In this document: positions 55,313-64,000 of the stretch, piece by piece
How the letters are laid out: each line of letters opens with the position of its first letter
How positions within the stretch are numbered: the first letter of the stretch is position 1
Assembly (NCBI GenBank): GCA_958298945.1
Contig: OY282605.1
Location: 116,060,267 to 116,124,266 of the forward strand
Source of the DNA: Atherix ibis
Lineage: Eukaryota; Arthropoda; Insecta; Diptera; Athericidae
DNA length: 64,000 nt
Direction: 5' to 3'
Translations under genes and position numbers: made by a program
The notes under the pieces: model-generated
The model's input: only the letters and a program-made list of their open reading frames with translations
Database searches by the model: none
Told to the model about the DNA's origin: nothing

Positions 55313-57235
55313 TTACTAACCTTAGATTAAAAAAATACCTGGATTAGCAAGGCAAGCATTTGAAAAAAATATGTACCATATACGCAATTTTCTGGTACAA
55401 TTATTGTAGAAGCGGCGAGAAATCGTAACGCTTGCATACTTGTGTGTAGATATTTTTATGGATAATTTATATTCATTTTAATTCACTTATTGGAAACAAA
55501 AATACAATTTAAATACAACAACAGAGAAAGTTTTTTTTTGTACAATATTTTGATATAAAATGGAATTGTGTTTTAGGTTTATTATTTATTTCTTAAATAT
55601 CAAGCGCCTCAATTTTGTAGATTTTCGGAGAGTTTTAAAAAACGCCATTCTCCATGAAAGTAGTAGCATACCGAAATGATTGCGTTCTCTTGTCATTTTT
55701 TAAGTTGTTATTTCGGCACATATCTGAAAGTGTAGTTTTTATCTATTTTGAAGTATTTACGAAAAAGTAAGTATTTATATAAATAGTTATATAGTTGATA
55801 ACATTTAATAGGATATTTTTATTTCAGAAAATGAAGTTAAAGGGTTGCTTTTAATTCAACGAAATGAGAAAGCCGGGAATTTCTATGTTTCGGTAAGTTG
55901 ACATCTTCATTTTTACTAGGTAAATTAACAAAAATTTAGTTTATGATATGTCTAAATGGCTTTTAGTGATATGCTTTGTCCAAAAAGTGGTTAAAAAGTT
56001 AAAATTTCGTCATTTAATAAATGTAAACAAATGTGATATTGACAATTCCATGTTTACCAGCTAATAGTTCGGTGTCGGCGTACGTAAAGTGTGTGTAAGA
56101 AAATTTAAAGAAAACGAATTTTACATTCTGTTTTCCATTGCTGTTTTGATTGTGTTAAAATAAATAAAGTATATTCGGTAGGCTTATTATTTAAATTAAT
56201 TTGTTTGCATTTATGCTTTTACTTGCTCTATTAAACCACTTTGTAATGCATTTACTAAATAAAATTGATTTCAATTTTTTTAGAATATTAGTTATTAATT
56301 ATTTAACTACCATTTCAATTAACAAATACACATTATATATTATAATGCAGCTTTTTGTATCTACTTATGCTTTTTTAACATTATGAATTAAAATGTACTA
56401 AGTTGCGGTGTGCTTTTATTTCAACATAAACATAAGGCGTTTTCCTTTGGATCAATTTTGCTACTAGTCGGTAGTTCTAGCTGTCATCATCTACTCTACC
56501 TCGAACAAACGAGCACATTGAACTGGGAGTAACGCCATACAATTTACGGTAATGTATTTTAGTTCTTGAACTGGAAATAGATGGCTTAGCGGGTTCGTTG
56601 GTTATGTTGAAGAGTCATATTTTTGTCAGTTTTCTTTATATGTGAATAAACTCAGTTTTTATTGTTTATGTATGAGTAAACTCAGTATTGTTGCTGACTA
56701 TTTTGAGGTTATGTTTCTACTAGTGTTTAGAATTTGTCTTTCCTTTGGTCATCTACTCGCAGCTACCGACTAGTAGCAAAATTGTACCAAAGGAAAACGC
56801 CTATAATATCACATTCTCTCATTTAATTCATTTTGCATTTTTGGAATGGATTTTTATTTGTGTACGTAATTGTTTGCAATTTATATTTCTATAAGCTCTT
56901 CAATTTTGTAATTCTGTTTTAATAAATAAACTGAATATATATAATAAATAAATAAATAATATTTTAAAATAGAATACTGTATTTTATTGCAAATTTCCAA
57001 AACTAGTTCCATCACACAACAAAACCCGCAATATTAAAAAATCTATTTTGTGTACGCATAAATGACATCACATAAGAAAATCGTTTTAAACGAACCGCTT
57101 CAATCGCATACTGAAGTTTAAAATTTGCCCCAATGATTTACGCCGTTTCTGTTATTTTGAATGTGGGTGCTGCCAACAAAATTGTGCCACAATTTTTGTG
57201 TAGAGGCCTATTCAGTTCTATAATCTAAGTTATTA
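55313..57235. mobile_element. Non-coding TIR element K, copy 1
   Basis: The ends TTACTAACCTTAGATTAAA and the inverted CTATAATCTAAGTTATTAA form imperfect TIRs. The interior is co-linear with the copy at 58954-60409. Shared blocks include TTTTCCATTGCTGTTTT, TACTAAGTTGCGGTGTG, ATAGAATACTGT and AACGAACCGCTTCAATCG. There is no open frame of note. A MITE (56435-56802) interrupts it. The superfamily is unknown. Confidence 0.7.
56435..56802. mobile_element. 368-bp MITE with reconstructable empty site
   Basis: The TIRs are AGGCGTTTTCCTTTGG... and ...CCAAAGGAAAACGCCT, extending into CAATTTTGCTACTAGTCGGT. Copy 2 of element K reads AACATAAACATAATATCACA without the insert. Here ATA appears on both sides of the insert, so the target duplication is TA or ATA. 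It is related to the MITE at 40164-40601. Confidence 0.85.
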
Positions 57236-57239
57236 ACCA

Positions 57240-57590
57240 ATCGCACATTGATGCAACAATAAGAAATCCTTAAATAAATAAATAATTGTCAAATACTCGT
57301 ATTTTTAATAAAAAACGAATGAAACAACATTTATAGATACGAAATTTAATTGATTAATTTGAGCAAAATTCGTTAATTTTTGACAGATTTGTAGGTTTCT
57401 TTTATAATCACGTTCCGGTTCATTTTGTTACCATTCGAACTGTCACTCCGTATGCGTCAAAACCATATAGAAATGCAAGTTTAAAAATAAAAAAATATTG
57501 CGAATATACCAAGAAAAACCATAATAGTGTTTCTGGATTCATTTAGCATTTGTGTGACTAAAATGTGCAAGTTTTCAATATTTTCGACAC
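57240..57590. other. AT-rich spacer
   Basis: No feature was recognised. Confidence 0.5.
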
Positions 57591-57592
57591 TA

Positions 57593-57830
57593 TACTACCT
57601 TGATCAAAAAGTTCCCGGAATGATGAGAGTGTAACGCTCCCATGGTTCCGATTTGAGTTCTGTTTTTTTTTGGCTGTTGGATGGTATTTGTTGCATTTTT
57701 CGTCAAAAAATTACGAATAATGATGGCACTGTGCGACGGTGCGTTATCATGGTGCCCACAATTCTGGTCTCTTTCGGCTAATTGCTTTACGCAAAGGTTC
57801 AATCTTTCTAATAAAACCGGAAATTTAGTT
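57593..57830 (-). pseudogene. mar-I mariner fragment
   Basis: The left end CCTTGATCAAAAAGTTCCCG next to TA looks like a mariner TIR. On the minus strand it encodes HHDNAPSHSAIIIRNFLTKN (second catalytic Asp) followed by decayed sequence. Nothing else of the element remains. The family differs from all others in the window. Confidence 0.6.
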
Positions 57831-57944
57831 CTTTTAAATTTACTTTATAAAATGGAACTTCTAAATTTGGAACCGCTAGATGAACCACCCTTTATAAATT
57901 GTATGTAATAGCCGACGAGTATTACTATTTACACAGTAGATATA

Positions 57945-58825
57945 CGAGGTCTCTTCAAAAAGTATCGCGAATTTTATTTATTTATTCATGAATATCTATT
58001 TTGTCCCCTTCAAAGTAATCCCCACCAGATATTATACACTTGTGCCAACTTTTTTTCCAATCCTCGAAGCACTTCAAAAAATCAATTTTTGGGATCTTGT
58101 TCACCACCTTCTTCGATGGCGTCTTTATCTCCTCAATTGTAGCGTATAATCGTCCTTTCATGGGGCTTTTCAGTTTCGGGAACAAGAAAAAGTCACAGGG
58201 GGTTAGATTTGGAGAATACGGTGGCAGCGGCATTATTAGTGTGTTGTTTTTGGCCAAAAATGGCAAAAGCCAATTTTTGTTCTTCCACAAATCCGGGCGT
58301 TTCTGGCGGATTGCTTCGCGCAACTTGCGTATAATTTGTAGGTAATATTCCTTATTGACCGTTCTACCCTTTGGCAAAAAGTCATGATGCACCATGCCCC
58401 TACAATCGAAGAAAACTTTAAGCAAATACTTCACATTCGACCGAACTTGGGAGGCTTTTTTCGGTCTTGGCTCCTGCGGTATCTTTCATTAGGATGATTG
58501 ATTTTTGGTTATAACCATAAACCCATGATTCGTCACCAGTTATAACCCTCTGGAGCAAATTTGGTTCATCGCAGACAGATTCCAACAGCTCCTTAGCAAT
58601 GTTAATGCGATGCTGTTTTTGGTCGAAATTGAGCAAAAATCGAAGACGAGCCAAAACACGTGCAAGCAAAGCAGCTGTCAAAAATTAACTGAACATTCAA
58701 AATGGCCGAACTTGTCGGCATAAGTGGGAGACATGAGTACCAACATAATGCCACAAAAAATCGAAAATCGATTATACGTAACCCGCGGAAATTCAATATT
58801 CGTGATACTTTTTGAACACACCTCG
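57945..58825 (-). mobile_element. mar-A copy, non-autonomous derivative 2
   Basis: TIRs (CGAGGTCTCTTCAAAAAGTA; inverted ACTTTTTGAACACACCTCG) sit next to TA. Length is 881 bp. On the minus strand the 5' part lacks the HTH with the same join as 4158-4967 (TTTTTGCTCAATTTCGACC). TGDESWVYGY (first Asp) is present, and WLLP is joined to FLAKNN, the same deletion of the second-Asp block as in that copy. PCDFFLFPKLKSP (third Asp) and the C-terminus FEGDKIDIHE are intact. It is a member of a mobile deletion subfamily. Confidence 0.85.
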
Positions 58826-58953
58826 TATAGTGTCGAAATTATTGAAAGCTGTTGCACATTCTAGTCACACAAAGGGGAAATGAATTCGGAAACGCCATTA
58901 TTCGATGTCTAATTATTCAAAGAAAACAAAAAAACACCTACAAAAATGTGCGG

Positions 58954-60409
58954 ATGGTTTTACTCTTAGATTAAAGAATACCTGGATAGGCCCTGACCGT
59001 ATATGTATATGCATTTTTGTGTCCAACTTATTGCCAAGCGGTGAGAAATGGCAAAAGCGGGATATTTTTTGTGTATATTTTTTTATGTAGACATGACACC
59101 CACTGCCATCTAGTTGTCGTAATACAAATTTATTGAATTGCAAAATCATAATTTATATTCATTTTAATACACTTATTGTAAACAAAAATACAATTTAAAT
59201 ACAACGATAGGTCATTTTTATTTTTTGTACAATCTTTTGATACGAAATGGAATTCTATTTTAGGTTTATTATACATTTCGTAAATATCAATCAAATATAA
59301 ACCGCCTCAATTTTGTCGACTTTCGGAGAGTTTGAAAACTTTAATTCTCCATGAAAGTGGAGACTTGGGGGGTTAGCTTTGTCATTTGTGAATCCGATGT
59401 TGACAGTTCAATGTTTACCATAAAATAGTACAGTGCCGGTGTATATAAAGTGTGTGTTAGAAAGTTTAAGGGACCGAATTTTTCTGTCTATTTTCCATTG
59501 CTGTTTTCATTGTGTTATAATAAATAAAGTTTATTCTTCGGTAAGCTTATTATTTAAATAAATTTGTTTTGATTGCTCTATTAGACCATATTATAATGCA
59601 TTTACTAAATAATATTGTTTTCATTTTTTTTAAGAATATAAGTTATAATTATTTAAGTATATTAAATTTTTCATTTTCTATTTTTGTTTTAAAGCATTTC
59701 TTTTAATGTTGTATACGATTAACTTATATATTATCAAGAACTTCATGTATTGTAATGTTCTATGTAATTAATGCTTTCCTTTTTAATTTAATTTAAATGC
59801 ACAAACCTATCTAAAAACAATTTCATTCGCAAGCACACATTTATATTATAATTAACGTTTTTGTATGTACTTATGCTTGTTTTAGATTACAATTTATATT
59901 TACTAAGTTGCGGTGTGGTTTGATTTCAACATAAACATAATATCACATGTTCTCATTTAATTCATTTTGCATTTTCGAAATTAATTTAAATTTTTGCACA
60001 TAATTGTTTTGATATAATCAAATAATTTGCAATTTTCATTTTTATATACTCCTCCACACTTTATAATTATGTTTTAATAAATAATATATACTGAAATAAA
60101 AAAATAAATAATATTTTAAAATAGAATACTGTGTTTTATTGCATATTTACAAAACTACTTCCATCAAACAACAAGATCCGCAATATTAAAAAATCGGCTT
60201 CTTTACACGTAAATGATATCACATATGAAAAATAGTTTTAAACGAACCGCTTCAATCGTATACTGAACTTTTAAATTGGCCCCCAATGATTTACGCCGTT
60301 TCTGTAGTATTGCATGTGTGTGCGTTCTATGAATGTATTGCCAACAAAATTTGGACAGAATTTTTGTGTAGAGGCCATCCAGTACTTCTTTAATCTAAGG
60401 TTTTACCAT
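58954..60409. mobile_element. Non-coding TIR element K, copy 2 (empty site for the MITE)
   Basis: Left end ATGGTTTTACTCTTAGATTA, inverted right end AATGGTAAAACCTTAGATTA. The TIR extends through an AAAGAAtACctGGAT-like region to GGCC. The interior is co-linear with copy 1 but lacks its 368-bp MITE. No transposase is encoded. Target duplication is unclear. Confidence 0.72.
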
Positions 60410-61580
60410 TATAGTTCAAGTACACCTAATATGTTTGAATAAATCGATCAGCCAATGCTTTCTTCCAAGATTTTAAAAGCTGCGAGAAAAGAACTTTTGA
60501 GCAGAGCTTGATTTGGCCGCTGTTATTTTATCGGCTTACTTGTGACCTAATCCAATGCTCACACAAATACATCCAACTCAATGCGCACCGATGCTGTATA
60601 TTTGACGGAACATTTTTACGCATGCAGCAAATTTGACGGATCAGTATCAACACTCTGACGCATGCAGAAAATTTGACGGATTCGGACCAAGTACAGCCGG
60701 CAAAGTACATGTACTTTTGTAAAGCGCCGATGTATATGCAATATGATATAGCGACTTGTTTCCAACTTACATACTTATCGATTGGTTTCATGTAAATTCT
60801 GTTCATGCTGAGCTTTTGGACCAACCACAGACTTGGAATAAATTGTACTCCGTTCGTGCTTTAACTAAAATAATTCCTATAAAAGCTGCTAGAGAGTCAC
60901 TTATAAACTGCTTTAATGTGCATAAATTCATTTGCTCATATTTTTTTTTTAATTTAAAATTTCTTTTAGCTAAATTTTGTTTTGTGTTTTGTTTGGAAGT
61001 CTTGAAAGTCTTGGTTACGAAATATTATACTTTTAACTTTATTTGAAAATTTTAGCGTTTGAATTTATATTACGAAACTACTTGAGAATTAGAATGTCGG
61101 TTATAATCGACAAGAAGATAATGGAAGGCCTGACGTTAAAAGAATCATGGAATAAAATTTGTTGTTGAGGATGTTAAGTCTAGCTGATAAATCTGGAATA
61201 AAAAATCAGACTACCCAGCAAACGAGGAGATGGCTTTTTGGGCAGTCATAGTTGTAGGCTTGCATTGTAAAATTAATTGAAGAGATTCCTTAAATGTGCC
61301 AATATCACGTTCAAATCCAGATTATTTATATTAATTCTAGATTATTTTAATTTGGATATACGTAATGAGTTTATTTCTTGAAGGAATGGAGAGGGGGCAA
61401 AGGAGTATAAAAAAAATGAGTTAATTGAGCATTAGAGAGAAAAAAAATTAAAATATATATTTAGCAATTAAAAAATATTAAAGTAAATCTCCACTAGTGA
61501 TCAAACATGTTCGCTGTATTCTTAGTAGGGTTCTGGGTAGTTGCTAGCGAAGAGTCTTGGTGGAATTCAACTTCATCCTT
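60410..61580. other. Spacer with a short TTTGACGGA repeat
   Basis: ATTTGACGGA occurs near 60599, 60628 and 60669; the last two sit in a repeated ACGCATGCAGMAAATTTGAC context 40 bp apart. Nothing else was recognised. Confidence 0.5.
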
Positions 61581-61871
61581 GGCCATGTCCCCAAACCAAC
61601 CATGGCACTTCGTTGGCGTTAAATCTGTTGTGAAGTACCCCTACTAATGCCTTCCACGCTCTACGCTTACTCGCCGCCAACGATTATTGATATTTTGCTC
61701 CCGCTTCATGTTCAGCGGTAATTAGATTGCTCGTTAGTCAGCATTTTCTGGGTGATAGTGTCAATAATCAATGGCGGCGAGTGCGCGTAGAGCGTGGAAA
61801 GCGTTAGTAGGGGGACTTGACGACAGATTAAACACTAACGAAGTGCCATGGCTTGTTTTGGGGACATTTCC
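61581..61871. mobile_element. Long inverted repeat, fold-back MITE or hairpin locus
   Basis: Left arm (from CCATGTCCCCAAACCAACCA through CTACTAATGCCTTCCACGCT to ACTCGCCGCC and ATTATTGA) pairs with the right arm ending GGGGACATTTCC. The arms are about 120 bp with scattered mismatches, around a 50-60 nt centre. It is less AT-rich than its surroundings. ATCCTT lies close outside both ends, a possible target duplication. No coding sequence is present. Confidence 0.75.
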
Positions 61872-61874
61872 TTG

Positions 61875-62470
61875 AATCCTTTCCGAATTTCATCTGCTGA
61901 ATGACAGTACCAAGGCTTCTCAACATATGTGTAATTGTTCAAGTTCAAAAACTTTTTTCTGTATCTTTCATGGACTACTTATAAGATTCAATGTCAAATG
62001 ATGGTCTTGAAGGTATCTCTGAACAAGATTTATCCTCCACTGCTTCACGACCCATCAAAAATGCTTTATGCCATCCGAAAAAGTTTTGCTATTGATAATT
62101 AATATTTTCTTTAGGTTCGTTTCAACTTCTACAAAGTAAAATTCCCGGATTCACCAAGCTTAACACCAAATTTGACGATATATCGTTGCTTCAAATTTTA
62201 CTGTTTCATTGTCAGACAAGCTTTAAAATTATACTGCACGTCTAGGATGGTCTGATGTACAGGCTATGTAGAGGGGAAAGTCAACACCACGACTCTGAGT
62301 TACCAATTTCCTAAGCGAAGTTAGTCTAGTGTTTATAGAATTTGTGTAGGTTATAATTTTCTTTATTCAGATCAAAAAGTGAACTTGAAATGAAGTCTTG
62401 GATCTTCACAATGGAAGAAAAGAATGGTGTTTTTTTTTAATAATTGAACTGATACTTTTTTAATTTTAGT
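61875..62470. other. Spacer
   Basis: No feature is supportable. Confidence 0.45.
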
Positions 62471-62524
62471 TTTTTAAGGTGTATAAGCTTAAATCCGCTG
62501 TTTGGTTATAGATGCACGCCTGTC

Positions 62525-62619
62525 AACTAGACATGATTACCAAAGGAAAAATGTGTGTTGTTGTAATAGTGAGCGTATTACAACAACACACATTTTTCCT
62601 TTGGTAATCATGTCTAGTT
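62525..62619. repeat. Perfect palindrome, 44-bp arms, 7-nt loop
   Basis: Arms 62525-62568 and 62576-62619 are exact complements around GTGAGCG. The right arm ends in the transposase start (ATCATGTCTAGTT), so the left arm carries an inverted copy of the start region. Copy 1 at 20391 has GTGAGCGTATTA at the equivalent place but no inverted arm. Confidence 0.94.
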
Positions 62620-63543
62620 TTGTGTCAGAAAAATAGCATATGCGGGAAGCTCTGCTTTCCTGCTTCAATTTGAAGAAATCGGCTGCCGAATCGCATCGAA
62701 TGCTTATGGAGGCCTATGGTGACAGTGCTTTATCGGAAACAATGTGCCGAGATTAGTTTCGTCGGTTCAAAGACGGCAATTTTGACTTGTGGGACATGAA
62801 GCGTGAAAATCGGCCTAGGAAGGTTGAGGACCATGAATTGCAGGCTCTTTTGGACGAAGACGATACCCAATCGTAAAAAATGCTCGCGGAGCAATTGGGT
62901 GTTACTCAACCAGTCATTTTCATGCCTATGCGTGCCATGGGGAGGATTGAAAAGATCGGAAAATAGGTGCCGCATGAATTGAACGATTGGCAGATGGAGC
63001 GACGCCAAAACACATGCGAAATCTTGCTCGCCAGACAAAAAAGAAAGTCGTTCCTGTATTGGATTGTGACAGGCGATTAAAAGTGGATATATTTCGAGAA
63101 TCCTAAATGAAAGAAATCGTGGGTTGATCCCGGCCAACCATCAACATCTTCCCCAAGACCAAATCGCTTCGGACGGAAGACGATGCTGTGCTTTTAGTGG
63201 GATCAGAAGGGTATCGTCTACCACCAACAACTGATCAAATTGCACCGTGCTCTGCGTGAAAAAAAGACGGATTGTCAACAAAGACATGACAAGCTGATTT
63301 TTCTCCACGACAACGCACCATCGCACACGTCAAAAATAGCCCGAAACCCTTCCGACTACCATCTGTTTTCGTCGACGGGCCACGTGCTCGCTGAGGAGCA
63401 CTTCGATTCTTAGGAAGATGTCCGAAAATGGCTTGATGAGTGGTTTGCATCGAAAGAGAAGGAATTTTTTTTGGTATGGTATCCAAAAGTTGCCAGAGAG
63501 ATGGGAAAAATGTGTAGCTAGCGAGGGCAAGTACTTTGAGTAA
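62610..63543 (+). pseudogene. Mos1-like transposase copy 2, dead
   Basis: The start MSSFVSEK is in the native frame (copy 1 has lost a base here), but a stop follows at codon 9. Further stops replace Trp in RDWF and elsewhere. The first-Asp motif reads TGD-stop-KW. LHDNAPSHTSK (second Asp) is intact, but the segment between it and PSDYHLFSS (third Asp) is deleted. The C-terminus CVASEGKYFE-like end is readable. It is older than copy 1. Confidence 0.82.
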
Positions 63544-63629
63544 ATTTGGTTTTGCTTTCTATGGAAAACACATGTGTTTTTTTTGACTTAAAGACAGCGG
63601 CTTTAAGCTTATATGGTACACCTGGTGTA

Positions 63630-64000
63630 TGAAGTTTTCGACTCATATGTGTAGATTAAAAAGTGGAATCATTGACTTATCGAAATTAATAATATAATTT
63701 TATAAGACAAAAAAAGTATTTATGTTAATTAATTTATGCACATTAAAATTGATATTTTTGATAATTGATTAAATAAAATAAATAACTTACAAAAAAGTAT
63801 TTAGTTTTTTATTTCCTTTTAAAAAAAAATACATACAGTTATAATAATAATAGTAATAATAATAATCATAATCATAATAATACGATAATTAACCAAAAAA
63901 AAAAACTGAAAAAATATTTACAATAACTTTAAGGTTTTATTTTTCCGTTGAATACATTAAAGTTTTCACTTATTTGAATATTTTTTCAAAAGTTTTGAAT
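63630..64000. other. AT-rich end of window with AAT microsatellite
   Basis: A degenerate (AAT)n / (AATCAT) tract spans 63840-63890. Nothing else was recognised. Confidence 0.5.

Larger units (their letters stand above)
62476..63625 (+). mobile_element. mar-C copy 2, decayed Mos1-like element
   Basis: The left end AGGTGTATAAGCTTAAATCC and right end (GGCTTTAAGCTTAT...ACACCTGG) match mar-C copy 1, but the right TIR carries a 5-bp insertion (ATGGT). Its 5' region is rearranged by a 44-bp fold-back (62525-62619). Confidence 0.82.

Overview
The window looks like arthropod, most likely insect, nuclear DNA. It is very AT-rich, has no operons or bacterial signals, and is filled with Tc1/mariner-type DNA transposons of many ages. 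I found no host gene I would defend. Nearly everything recognisable is a transposon copy, a deletion derivative, a MITE, a SINE-like insert or a simple repeat, set in AT-rich spacer. The species cannot be named from this sequence. Family labels (mar-A, mar-B and so on) are mine, defined by terminal inverted repeats (TIRs) and transposase motifs.

Layout. 1-11 kb: old mariner remnants (mar-E, mar-H and several mar-R copies of the DD41D type), a mar-A copy nested in a mar-R copy, a SINE-like insert with a 12-bp target duplication, and near-perfect palindromes. 13.4-15.5 kb: a deleted mar-B, a Tc1-like terminal fragment and a head-to-head fold-back mar-A. 18-22.4 kb: nested insertions. A mar-R copy holds a 543-bp mar-J element and abuts or contains a mar-B, which itself contains a Mos1-like mar-C and a 437-bp Helitron-like insert with a GC-rich tail. 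24.8-27.5 kb: a nearly full mar-F whose second catalytic Asp is Glu, then mar-R and Tc1-like remnants. 30-38 kb: a mar-B with a triplicated end, mar-R remnants, the second fold-back mar-A, and the longest mar-A. 40-43.8 kb: a MITE, old mar-G and mar-R-like copies, and a well-preserved mar-D. 44.5-47.3 kb: a 2.8-kb array of a 9-bp unit. 49-55 kb: mar-G, mar-F, a P-element/THAP9-like remnant and a second mar-D. 55.3-60.4 kb: two copies of a non-coding TIR element, one carrying a MITE whose empty site is visible in the other. 61.6 kb: a long inverted repeat. 62.5-63.6 kb: a decayed Mos1-like copy with a 44-bp fold-back.

How the parts relate. No transposase here looks intact, so movement must have been driven from elsewhere. 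Two themes recur. First, deletion derivatives share breakpoints (mar-A copies at 4158 and 57945; mar-A fold-backs at 14597 and 33834; several mar-R copies), which means defective copies were mobilised in trans. Second, short-loop inverted or direct duplications lie in or beside mariner copies, as expected from template switching during repair of transposon-induced breaks. An amplification or assembly artefact must be excluded for the perfect palindromes.
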